Source: an uncultured Muribaculaceae bacterium (GTDB lineage: Bacteria; Bacteroidota; Bacteroidia; Bacteroidales; Muribaculaceae). From it: a stretch of 53,291 nt of DNA. Shown here in pieces: positions 1-7,636 of the stretch. The stretch covers positions 1-53,291 of the forward strand of contig CAJUIW010000013.1 of the NCBI GenBank assembly GCA_910586895.1. The letters run 5' to 3'. A program made the translations under genes and the position numbers. Numbering within the stretch: position 1 is the stretch's first letter; every line of letters starts with the position of its first letter. A model generated the notes under the pieces. It was given only the letters and a program-made list of their open reading frames with translations. It had not been told where the DNA came from and ran no database searches.

Positions 1-52
1 TACCTATACAACATTTGAATAGAGACAATGATTGTCTTCCGACCGCTAAAAC

Positions 53-316
53 GCGAAGCGATGTCCCTACGAAGTCGGAATCTGTATAACTGGCATCTTC
101 GAAGCCATACTGCTGTAGTCGGCCGTGTGCCCCACTCCTCGCACGCTCGAAGTGGGGTTATTCTCAGTACGCCTCTGCGAGGCTTGCTTCCCGGGGATGG
201 AAAGTTATCTTTCAGATAATTCTGTGGGGCTCGCCTTTCCGCGGGGCTCGCTATCGTTCGGCCCGCGGCTAAAACATGAATGAACCTTTCAGGTTCGCTA
301 TGCAAATGCATCTAAT
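53..316 (+). repeat. composite repeat, copy 1
   Basis: Direct repeat of 399-660 with scattered differences. It contains in order a GAA-loop mini hairpin followed by TCCCTAC, a CCCCACT/AGTGGGG inverted repeat (130-157), a TTATCT-TTC-AGATAA hairpin (205-219), a CCGCGGG/CCCGCGG stem (239-268) and a GAACCT-TTC-AGGTTC hairpin (282-296). Stems are better conserved than the sequence between them. Confidence 0.85.
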
Positions 317-324
317 GTTACATC

Positions 325-360
325 AAAATCGTCCGTTCCGGACTCCAATGGCACTGTAAA
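325..360 (+). repeat. short repeat unit B, copy 1
   Basis: AAAATCGTCC, then a hairpin (GTCCG-TTC-CGGAC, 331-343), then TCCAATGGCACTGTAAA. It matches 953-987, where the hairpin core differs but a stem can still form. Confidence 0.75.
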
Positions 361-398
361 TACAGCACAATACGCTGCGCTAATTTGTAGCCTACATC

Positions 399-660
399 GC
401 AAAGCGATGTCCCTACGGGGGATGTGTCGGGAAAACAGGCATCTTCGAAGCCATACTGCTGTAATAGGGCCTGTGCCCCACTCCTCGCACGCTCGAAGTG
501 GAGTTATCCCGAACCCGCTTCTTCGAGGCTGCAGCCCGGGGATGGAAAGTTATCTTTCAGATAATTCTGTGGGGCTCGCTTTTCCGCGGGGCTCGCTACG
601 CTCGGCCCGCGGCTAAAACATGAATGAACCTTTCAGGTTCGCTATACAGATGCTTCTAAT
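399..660 (+). repeat. composite repeat, copy 2
   Basis: Second copy of the unit at 53-316, same orientation. The two TTC-triloop hairpins (550-564, 626-640) and the CCGCGGG/CCCGCGG stem (584-612) are preserved. The CCCCACT stem carries one mismatch in this copy. The spacing between copies is about 346 bases start to start. Confidence 0.85.
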
Positions 661-952
661 ACATGCCAAAGGCATGGTCCCTACAAAATCGCATAAAAAG
701 CGATAAATCATATATATCATACCTCAGACGCAGCACGAACCGCGTCAAAGGGTCTATTATAGCCCGTTAGGGCGACTTTCATGTAACCCGCCACAAAGCG
801 TCAGCGGCGTGGCGGGAATAGATGCGGAATATAGACAGAGTCCGTAAGGACGGCTTATTCCACCAGATAGACAGAATCCGTCCTGACGGACTCACACGGC
901 GGGTGGCGGCTGCGGCCCCGCACGCCGCTGGCGCTATGTACGGGGTTAAATG

Positions 953-987
953 AAAATCGTCCTGACGGACTCCAATGGCTCTGTAAA
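953..987 (+). repeat. short repeat unit B, copy 2
   Basis: Same unit as 325-360: AAAATCGTCC, hairpin GTCC-TGAC-GGAC (959-970), then TCCAATGGCTCTGTAAA. Related GTCC/GGAC hairpins without the tail lie at 840-851 and 880-891. Confidence 0.75.
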
Positions 988-1064
988 GTAGGGTATACAT
1001 CGCGGAGCGATGTCCCTACAAATCCGCATAAAAAACCAGTTTATCAGATAGATTACCAGGCATG

Positions 1065-1099
1065 ATAAAAAGTCCCGCCTCGGGAAGGGGGCGGGACTT
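1065..1099 (-). terminator. intrinsic terminator of the GH5 gene
   Basis: AAGTCCCGCC (1070-1079) pairs with GGCGGGACTT (1090-1099). Read on the minus strand the hairpin is followed by a T-rich run. It lies 25 bases past the GH5 stop codon. Confidence 0.85.
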
Positions 1100-1123
1100 C
1101 AGGTATATGGGTGTGGGATGTGT

Positions 1124-2410
1124 TTACTTTTTGTTGTGCTTGCGGATGAGGTCGATGGTTGACTTATCGGCGGTGAAGACTGAGAAGAGGCCCTGCGGCT
1201 CCTGTGCGGGGTCGCCGGTATAGGGGTCGCCCTGCTCCCATGTGTCGTGGAGGGGTACGGCAGTTCCGCCCCATCCCCAGAAGTTGAGGCCGGCGATGTC
1301 CTTGCCCTGGCTTACGGTGCTGAACATGAAGTCGTAATAGCGGTCGCGCGCGGTGATGGGTGAGCCGATCTTGAAATCCTCGGCGTCACGTGCATAACCG
1401 AATTCCTCGATGACGAGGGGACGCTTGGCGGGGGCTATGGCTGCCACGTGTTCATCAATGTAGCTCTTGGTGTAGGCGATGGCTGTATCGAGGTCCTCGA
1501 CAGCGTAGCCACGGCGATGCCAGTTCCAGTTGCGGGGCCATATATGTATGGTGGCGTAGTCAACTTCAGGGAGTGAATGGATGCGTGTCCAGAGGTCGAG
1601 GTCAACTTCACAGCCATATTTACCTTCGGAACCGGTGCTGACAAGATGGTTGGGGTCAATCTCCTTGATGGCGCGGCCTGTCTCCTGAATCCATGTGAGC
1701 AGCGCTTCCTTGCCCTCCTTGCTGAATGCACGGGGCTCGTTGCATACCTGCCATGACATGATGGCGGGGGATTCGGAGTAGGGCTTTCCGGTGACGGTGT
1801 TGGTGCGTCCTACAAGGCGGCGGGTGTTTTCGAGCGAAAGGGCGCGGGCTGAGTCATTGAGCACAAACTGCTTTACATAGTCGACATAGGCCTGATAGCC
1901 ATCGACGTTGGGGAGCGGTGCTGGTCCGTGGCCGGTCCATTCGAGATAGGTGCCGTAGCCGCCGCTCCATTCCCATGCATTGTTGAGATAGAGCACGGCT
2001 TTCATATCGCGCTTTTCGAGCTCGGCAAGCAGATAGTCGAGGCCGCGGAGCAGGGTGTCGTTATACTCGCCGGGGGCAGTGTGCATTACGGGCGACACGT
2101 GGGAGTGAAGCCCCTCACGTCCGTCGGCACCGGCAAGGATACGGAGGTTGGTGAGTCCGAGAGCCTTGAGAGAGTCGAGCTCGCGGGCCAGACGCTCGCG
2201 GTCGCCGCCACGTCCTTCGGAGGCGAGTATCGGACCATACCAGAAGTTGGTGCCGATATAGCGGTAAATGGAATCGCCGATGTAAAAATTGCCATCGCGC
2301 ACGGTTACATACTGGGGCTGAGGGTCAGCCTTGGCCGCTGAAGAACCACATCCTGCAGCAAGCCCGAGCAGCATAAGAGCCGGTAAGATCAGTGAATAGA
2401 TTGATTTCAT
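1124..2410 (-). CDS. GH5 family mannanase-like lipoprotein
   Basis: Probable outer-surface or periplasmic endo-acting glycosidase, closest in feel to GH5 subfamily 7 (endo-beta-1,4-mannanase). The start is the ATG at 2410; an in-frame TTG six bases upstream is unlikely. A signal peptide ends in a lipobox with Cys21, so the mature protein is lipid anchored. The rest is one TIM-barrel domain. Glu225 in Asn-Glu-Pro fits the acid/base and Glu336 in Glu-Glu-Phe-Gly fits the nucleophile. The 428-residue length suits a single-domain GH5 enzyme without a binding module. It is divergent from the GH110-like gene with interlocked promoters. The family call is firm; mannan as substrate is inferred. Confidence 0.85.
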   Translation of the reverse strand: MKSIYSLILPALMLLGLAAGCGSSAAKADPQPQYVTVRDGNFYIGDSIYRYIGTNFWYGPILASEGRGGDRERLARELDSLKALGLTNLRILAGADGREGLHSHVSPVMHTAPGEYNDTLLRGLDYLLAELEKRDMKAVLYLNNAWEWSGGYGTYLEWTGHGPAPLPNVDGYQAYVDYVKQFVLNDSARALSLENTRRLVGRTNTVTGKPYSESPAIMSWQVCNEPRAFSKEGKEALLTWIQETGRAIKEIDPNHLVSTGSEGKYGCEVDLDLWTRIHSLPEVDYATIHIWPRNWNWHRRGYAVEDLDTAIAYTKSYIDEHVAAIAPAKRPLVIEEFGYARDAEDFKIGSPITARDRYYDFMFSTVSQGKDIAGLNFWGWGGTAVPLHDTWEQGDPYTGDPAQEPQGLFSVFTADKSTIDLIRKHNKK

Positions 2411-2468
2411 GGTCAATGTTAGAATATTCGTTTAGTATTCCGGGCAGTCATGCTCCGGCATCAAGATG

Positions 2469-2500
2469 CAAACTTACACCTTTTTATGTTGATTGACAAA
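2469..2500 (-). promoter_or_regulatory. promoter of the GH5 gene
   Basis: Minus-strand TAAGTTTG (2469-2476) with TTTG (2497-2500) 20 bases upstream, matching the Bacteroidetes consensus. Predicted leader is about 50 bases. Confidence 0.7.
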
Positions 2501-2518
2501 AAATAAACGCTATCTTTG
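2489..2518 (+). promoter_or_regulatory. promoter of the GH110-like gene
   Basis: TTG (2489-2491), 19 bases, TATCTTTG (2511-2518). It overlaps the minus-strand promoter at 2469-2500, so the two cannot both be occupied at once. Leader about 36 bases. Confidence 0.75.
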
Positions 2519-2559
2519 TGATTATATAACAAAAACTTAACCCCTAATACCTAATTACA

Positions 2560-4263
2560 ATGAAGTTTATAACATGCGCTGCAGCCGCCCTGCTGTCGGT
2601 AATGACGGTGAGCGGAGCAGAAAAAACGACTGTAATCAACGTAAAGCCTGTAAAGGGCGACGCCACGGTGACGCTCCAGAAGGCTATTGACCGCGCGGCC
2701 AAGATGAAGGGCCGTGCCGTGGAGATAAAGCTCGCGCCGGGTGTGTACAACATATCGCGCACCAAGGCTACACCGCGTCTGTATTTCGTGTCAAACACCA
2801 CCACCGTGCAGGAGAATCCTGACAACACGAAGCATGTGGGGCTGCTGATGCGGGGCATATCCAACCTGACTATCGACGGCGGAGGTGCCAAAATCATAAC
2901 ACATGGCGAAATGACCCCGTGGGCCATTGACAGCTGCTCGAACGTGACGCTGCGTAATTTCACTATCGATGCGGCTGACCCGTCGGTGCCTGAGATGACC
3001 GTGACCGCACAGGATATGACAAGCATGACGGCACGCGTACACCCCCGCTCGAAGTATGAGATACGCGACGGAAAACTCTACTGGCAGGGAGAGGGATGGG
3101 AGTTTACCGACGGTATAGCCCAGATATACTCCCCTACCGACTCGACCACACTGCGCACTGACTCGCCTATAGAGTTCAGCCAATCAGTGGAGGAGATTGA
3201 GCCGGGGCTGGTGAAATTCACATTCAAGCGCAAGATGCCCGATGTGACCGGCATGACCTATCAGATGCGCCACAGCTTCCGCACGGAGGTAGCCGGCCTG
3301 ATATGCAACAGCTCGGACGTGACGCTGGAATCGCTCAACCTGCAGTTTATGGGCAATTTCGGTATCGTGGCTCAAATGAGCAATAACGTGACTTACCGCA
3401 AGCTGCGCTGCGCTCCGGATGCGGAGAGCGGACGTACATGCACGGGATTTGCCGACTTCCTTCAGGTGAGCGGCTGCGGCGGCCATGTGGCTATAGAGGA
3501 CTGCTACTTCGCCGGCTCGCACGACGACCCGATTAATGTCCACGGAACACATCTGCGCATTGTGGGCCACGAGGGAGCCAACAAGCTGAAGGTGCGCTTC
3601 ATGCACGGCCAGACACGCGGCTTCCGCGCTTTCTTCGCGGGCGACAGTGTGGCCATAGTAGACTCACGCTCGCTTCAGCGCCGCAACATAGCCGTGCTGA
3701 AGGATGCACGCCTGATATCGGACTTCGAGATGGAGCTGACGCTTGACCGCGATGTGCCGGCCGAACTGCTGAAGCTGAAGGACGCCGTGGTGGAAAATAT
3801 CACATGGAGCCCGTCGGTAAACATCAGCCGCTGCTACTTCACCCTGACTCCCACGCGCGGCATCCTGATCACCACATGGCGCCCCGTAGTGATAGAGGAC
3901 TGCACTTTCTTCCGCTGCCCGATGAGCTCGGTGCTGATAGCCGACGATGCCCGCAGCTGGTATGAATCGGGCCCCGCTCACAACGTGGTGATAAAGGACA
4001 ACCGCTTTATTGACTGCGTGTCGCCCGTGATTCTTGTGGCTCCGGAGGCATCGGTCAACGACGGCCCGGTACATGAGAATATATCGATCCGCAACAATAC
4101 GTTTGAAAACACCGGACGCTTCAAACCGTCGAATCCCTCGGCTGAGATACGCGCGCGCCTGGTGAAGAACCTGGAGGTGAAAGGCAACACCGTGATAGCT
4201 CCCTCACGCGGCGCCACTCTGAAGGTGAACACTGAATCGTGCAGCCCCGTGACGATTGAATAA
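2560..4263 (+). CDS. GH110-like alpha-1,3-galactosidase, right-handed beta-helix
   Basis: Probable exo-alpha-1,3-galactosidase acting on host glycans such as blood-group B or linear alpha-Gal epitopes, as known for Bacteroides GH110 enzymes. The start MKFITC is followed by a signal peptide cleaved near Ala-Glu at residues 20-21. The body is a long run of beta-helix coils (repeated N-V-T-L-R-N type strands). The segment around residues 320-332, with Asp-Asp-Pro-Ile-Asn-Val-His-Gly, is a hallmark I associate with GH110. At 567 residues it is near the family's usual length. A generic pectate-lyase-like beta-helix protein is the main alternative. No SusCD pair is nearby. Confidence 0.78.
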   Translation: MKFITCAAAALLSVMTVSGAEKTTVINVKPVKGDATVTLQKAIDRAAKMKGRAVEIKLAPGVYNISRTKATPRLYFVSNTTTVQENPDNTKHVGLLMRGISNLTIDGGGAKIITHGEMTPWAIDSCSNVTLRNFTIDAADPSVPEMTVTAQDMTSMTARVHPRSKYEIRDGKLYWQGEGWEFTDGIAQIYSPTDSTTLRTDSPIEFSQSVEEIEPGLVKFTFKRKMPDVTGMTYQMRHSFRTEVAGLICNSSDVTLESLNLQFMGNFGIVAQMSNNVTYRKLRCAPDAESGRTCTGFADFLQVSGCGGHVAIEDCYFAGSHDDPINVHGTHLRIVGHEGANKLKVRFMHGQTRGFRAFFAGDSVAIVDSRSLQRRNIAVLKDARLISDFEMELTLDRDVPAELLKLKDAVVENITWSPSVNISRCYFTLTPTRGILITTWRPVVIEDCTFFRCPMSSVLIADDARSWYESGPAHNVVIKDNRFIDCVSPVILVAPEASVNDGPVHENISIRNNTFENTGRFKPSNPSAEIRARLVKNLEVKGNTVIAPSRGATLKVNTESCSPVTIE

Positions 4264-4286
4264 AACGGATATCGACAAAAAGAAAG

Positions 4287-4324
4287 AGAGCCGGGTCCCC
4301 CAAGTGCGGGATCCGGCTCTTTTG
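4287..4324 (+). terminator. terminator between convergent GH110-like and cydB genes
   Basis: AGAGCCGG (4287-4294) pairs with CCGGCTCT (4313-4320), followed by TTTT. The opposite strand also has a T-rich flank, so it may serve both genes. Confidence 0.8.
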
Positions 4325-4344
4325 GTATTGTAAACTGATCTGAA

Positions 4345-5448
4345 TCAGTGCTTGCTCATGGCCCGCCATACATACACGATGTAAGCTATGACGAAGGGGG
4401 TGATTACTGACACCCAGCTCATGACGGTAAGCGTGAATTCGGAGCTCGAGCTGTTGAATATGCTCAGCGATGATGAAGTGTCGACAAGCGAGGGGTAATA
4501 GGGGGTGCCGCAGAGGCCGGCCACAAAGAAGAGGCTGATGACCACAAACACGGTGCCGAGTCCGGAGTACCAGATGCCACCGTTCCAGCGGGGCATGGCT
4601 ATGGTGCCTATTATGCCTCCGAGTACCATGAGCACTCCTATAAGGAAGGCCACGCACACTCCGGGCATGTCGAGGAAATTGTGGAGATACTTGTAATCGA
4701 CCCACTCGAAATCGTTCGGTCCGCCGCCAATCACCGCCTGCTGTCCGCGCGAGGTGAGCAGCACGGCAAGGAATCCGAGGAAGAGCACCACGAAGATAAT
4801 GCCGTTGATAAGAACGGACTTGTGCTGTGCCGCGTCAAAGTCCTTGTCGCGTCCGCCGAAGCAGTTGATGAAATAGAGCGATGCCTGTGTGCGGGCAAGG
4901 AACAGCACAGACAAACCGAGAAGCAGATTACGCCAGTCGGCTATGGCTTCAAGGCCATGCGTGGGCGCCCATGTCGATATGACAGGGGCGGCATTGTCGA
5001 GCAGATTAGTCTTTGTAACTGTGAATTCGGCGCCGAAGAACATCATGGCCACTGCCACTCCGAGGAGTACACAGCCCACACAGCCGTTGATGAAGAGGAA
5101 TGCATCGTAGGTGCGTGTGCCGAACAGATTGCCCGGCTTGGAACGGAACTCGTAGCTCACGGCCTGCAGGATGAAGCTGAACAGGATAAGCATCCAGAGC
5201 CAGTAGGCTCCGCCGAAGCTCGTGGAATAAAACAGCGGGAAAGATGCGAAAAACGCACCACCGAACACCACCAAAGTGGTGAACGACAGTTCCCATTTAT
5301 GACCGAGCGCCTCAATCATCATGGAGCGATGATTGGCACTGAGCCTATGCAGAAGCATCGATTGTCCGCCCTGCACGAAGAGCAGGAACACCAGCGCTGC
5401 GCCGAGAATGGCTATGAGCAGCCACCAGTAGAGTTGTAAATTAACCAT
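4345..5448 (-). CDS. cydB: cytochrome bd quinol oxidase subunit II
   Basis: Membrane subunit of cytochrome bd oxidase, which oxidises quinol and reduces oxygen to water at low oxygen. About nine hydrophobic helices run through the 367 residues. The N-terminal QLYWWLLIAILGAALVFLLF helix is typical. It follows cydA with an 8-base gap and is the last gene of the operon. Length is typical of CydB. No odd feature seen. Confidence 0.96.
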   Translation of the reverse strand: MVNLQLYWWLLIAILGAALVFLLFVQGGQSMLLHRLSANHRSMMIEALGHKWELSFTTLVVFGGAFFASFPLFYSTSFGGAYWLWMLILFSFILQAVSYEFRSKPGNLFGTRTYDAFLFINGCVGCVLLGVAVAMMFFGAEFTVTKTNLLDNAAPVISTWAPTHGLEAIADWRNLLLGLSVLFLARTQASLYFINCFGGRDKDFDAAQHKSVLINGIIFVVLFLGFLAVLLTSRGQQAVIGGGPNDFEWVDYKYLHNFLDMPGVCVAFLIGVLMVLGGIIGTIAMPRWNGGIWYSGLGTVFVVISLFFVAGLCGTPYYPSLVDTSSSLSIFNSSSSEFTLTVMSWVSVITPFVIAYIVYVWRAMSKH

Positions 5449-5456
5449 ATCAGCTT

Positions 5457-7025
5457 TTAGTCTTTTAGCGATTCATAATCCTGCTTTGAGCCACGTTCGA
5501 TAGCCTTGAGCATAATACACATTTCAGCAGCCAGGAATGCAGTGAACACCAGTGCGAAGAGCCAGAATGTGAGCTGCACGCTTCCGGCTGATACGGCCGA
5601 CACGGCGGCACGACATGGCATCAGGTCCTGAATAATCCAGGGCTGGCGGCCAACCTCGGCGGTGACCCATCCGGCCTCGCTGCACACCCATACCACGGGG
5701 ATAGTGAGCATGCCTACCCACTGGAGCCAACGGCGCGACAGCGCGGCAGGGAAACGGTAGGCCAGCAGAAGCATCACCACAAAGAAAAGCAGCAGATAGC
5801 TTCCGGCAATCACCATGACGCGGAACGAGTAGAAGGTCAGAGCCACTGGGGGCACAGCCTCGTAGGGTGAGTCGAGGTAGCCGTAGCCGAAGTATTTGTA
5901 GTTCTGCTTCAACGCTGTGGCGGCACTGTCGGCAGCCACGGCATTGCCGGCGGCAGTAGCGGCATCGAATGCACGGAGTGCTTCATGAGCCTGCTTGCCC
6001 ATGGCAATACGCTCGGCATATGACACAGTGCGTATGGTGTCGCCCTCCGGAGTCAGCTCTATACCGTCGATAAGGTCGTTGATACCGGGCACGAATGCGT
6101 ATGGATCGTGAGTGGCAAGGAACGACAGTCCGTAAGGGAGGGAGATGTCAAACAGATAGGGCTTTTCATCGTTCTCCGGAGTCTTGGCCGGATTGATAAG
6201 GCCAACGGCTACAATCTCCTGGGCGCACTTACCGCGGTAGAGTCCCTCCATGGCGGCAAGCTTCATAGGCTGCACGCGGGCCACGTCGATGGCCGAGCCG
6301 TCGCCGCTCCAGAGAGTGAGCAATATGCCTGCCATGCCTACCCATCCGCCTACCTTGATGGAGCGGAAGGCGAATTCACGGTTGCGGCGGCGCAGAAGGA
6401 AGTAGCTGCTGACACCGATGACAAATACGCCGGCCAGAGTCCAGCCGCTGAATACGGAATGGCAGAATTTATGGATGGCCACGGGCGAGAGTACCACGTC
6501 CCAGAAATTGTCCATGACGTTGCGCATCTGCGCGGGATCAAATTCCATGCCTACGGGATACTGCATCCATGCGTTGGCTATCAGAATCCACAGAGCCGAA
6601 AGCGATGCGCCGATGGCTGTGAGCCATGTGGCAGCCAGATGGAAACGCGGGCTTACCTTGGTCCAGCCGAAGAACATCACGGCAATGAAGGTAGCCTCCA
6701 TGAAGAAGGCAAGCAGTCCCTCGATGGCAAGCGGCGCACCGAAGATGTCGCCTACAAACCAGCTGTAGTTCGACCAGTTGGCGCCAAACTCGAATTCAAG
6801 GATAATACCGGTGGCCACACCCACGGCAAAGTTAATGCCGAAGAGGAGCATCCAGAATTTCGTGACAGCGAGCCAGCGCTCACTGCGCGTGCGGTAGTAG
6901 ATAGTCTCCATTATGGCCACTATCACCGAAATGCCGAGCGTCAGCGGAACAAACAGCCAGTGATACATGGCTGTGAGGGCAAACTGCCAGCGCGACCAGT
7001 CGACAACACTCATTAAATCATTCAT
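5457..7025 (-). CDS. cydA: cytochrome bd quinol oxidase subunit I
   Basis: Haem-bearing subunit of cytochrome bd. The start is the ATG at 7025 (MNDLMSV); the in-frame TTG upstream is not used here. His22 matches the haem b595 ligand. His189 and Met404 match the haem b558 ligands of E. coli CydA (His186, Met393). Glu102 and Glu110 match the conserved acidic pair, and GRQPW is at 459-463. The periplasmic quinol loop spans roughly 250-390. It lies between the DUF4492 gene and cydB. In an obligate anaerobe it would serve oxygen scavenging or nanaerobic respiration. Confidence 0.97.
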   Translation of the reverse strand: MNDLMSVVDWSRWQFALTAMYHWLFVPLTLGISVIVAIMETIYYRTRSERWLAVTKFWMLLFGINFAVGVATGIILEFEFGANWSNYSWFVGDIFGAPLAIEGLLAFFMEATFIAVMFFGWTKVSPRFHLAATWLTAIGASLSALWILIANAWMQYPVGMEFDPAQMRNVMDNFWDVVLSPVAIHKFCHSVFSGWTLAGVFVIGVSSYFLLRRRNREFAFRSIKVGGWVGMAGILLTLWSGDGSAIDVARVQPMKLAAMEGLYRGKCAQEIVAVGLINPAKTPENDEKPYLFDISLPYGLSFLATHDPYAFVPGINDLIDGIELTPEGDTIRTVSYAERIAMGKQAHEALRAFDAATAAGNAVAADSAATALKQNYKYFGYGYLDSPYEAVPPVALTFYSFRVMVIAGSYLLLFFVVMLLLAYRFPAALSRRWLQWVGMLTIPVVWVCSEAGWVTAEVGRQPWIIQDLMPCRAAVSAVSAGSVQLTFWLFALVFTAFLAAEMCIMLKAIERGSKQDYESLKD

Positions 7026-7048
7026 GTGCAATATATATTTAGTTTATA

Positions 7049-7306
7049 TTATCTCTTCTGTATCAGCGAAGAACGTACCGCCCGGGCTCGGTCGGCATCG
7101 TTATCGTAATTGGATTTGAGCATGTCGGGCATCAGCCACAACTTGAACACGCCCAGGAGAATAATCACCTTTATAATGATCAGCGCCCAAAGCTTGCGCC
7201 CCACCGTCATGGCCCGGAATCCCTCGATATAGAACCGCAGGATGCGCATGGGCAACGAAGCACGTCGCACAGGGGCAGATGTATTGTCAGGCATTCGGTC
7301 AGTCAT
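7049..7306 (-). CDS. DUF4492 family small membrane protein
   Basis: An 85-residue protein with a basic N-terminus (MRILRFYIEGF at 20-30), one membrane helix at about 38-59 and a charged tail. It fits DUF4492, a Bacteroidetes family I know as a frequent upstream partner of cydAB. It is the first gene of the operon, 23 bases before the cydA ATG. The role is unproven; by position it may help assemble or stabilise the oxidase, as CydX does in enterobacteria. Confidence 0.8.
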   Translation of the reverse strand: MTDRMPDNTSAPVRRASLPMRILRFYIEGFRAMTVGRKLWALIIIKVIILLGVFKLWLMPDMLKSNYDNDADRARAVRSSLIQKR

Positions 7307-7636
7307 GGCTCAGATAGCTTTTTGAAGGGGTGCAGGAAGCACCAATAAGTTGTGTTATGCAAACTTGCAAAAAATTCGTCAAACCACCAAAATAATTGTT
7401 AACTCAACAGATGAAAATAGCGATATGTTCCGCTCAGGGTACAAATATCGGTTTCGCTCAGAATGAATATTCAACATAAATTCCACATATTTATTTTTTA
7501 GTTAAATTGCAGTTAAAAATACCGCATATTTGTTGCCACATCAACTAATTATACATAACTTTCTGACGGATTTCAATAATTAACCTCACAGATAATTGAT
7601 TTCAGCTATGGATTTATTAACCTTAACCAAATATTT
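7307..7636. other. AT-rich intergenic region between divergent genes
   Basis: 330 bases. It carries the cyd promoter on the minus strand. On the plus strand I see no clean TAnnTTTG box; CATATTTG at 7525-7532 is the nearest but lacks a partner upstream. No hairpin or small gene stands out. Confidence 0.6.
7360..7392 (-). promoter_or_regulatory. promoter of DUF4492-cydAB
   Basis: Minus-strand CAAGTTTG (7360-7367, one change from TAnnTTTG) with TTTTG (7388-7392) 20 bases upstream. Predicted leader about 47 bases. Confidence 0.6.

Larger units (their letters stand above)
1..1063. other. gene-free field of short hairpins and diverged repeats
   Basis: About 1 kb with no convincing gene. It holds two copies of a ~262-base repeat (53-316 and 399-660), two copies of a shorter unit (325-360 and 953-987), and more than a dozen short inverted repeats with 3-4 base loops. 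Clear examples: 205-219, 282-296, 331-343, 395-409, 550-564, 626-640, 662-676, 762-773, 840-851, 880-891, 959-970, 998-1012. Longer stems lie at 239-268, 584-612 and 787-816. The open frames here translate the repeats and show no protein-like conservation. Function unknown; it could be structured RNA, protein-binding DNA or a decayed mobile repeat. Confidence 0.75.

Noticed and set aside
28..616. Two open frames (28-219, 407-616) with similar translations
   Set aside because: They are translations of the two copies of the noncoding repeat; similarity follows from the DNA, and hairpin pairing rather than codons is conserved.
1..1060. CRISPR array
   Set aside because: Repeats are few, irregularly spaced and diverged, with no cas genes nearby.
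1124..4263. Polysaccharide utilisation locus
   Set aside because: No SusC, SusD or hybrid regulator genes near the two glycosidases.
6108..7016. 302-codon plus-strand frame inside cydA
   Set aside because: Antisense shadow; Gly/His/Glu-rich translation without motifs.
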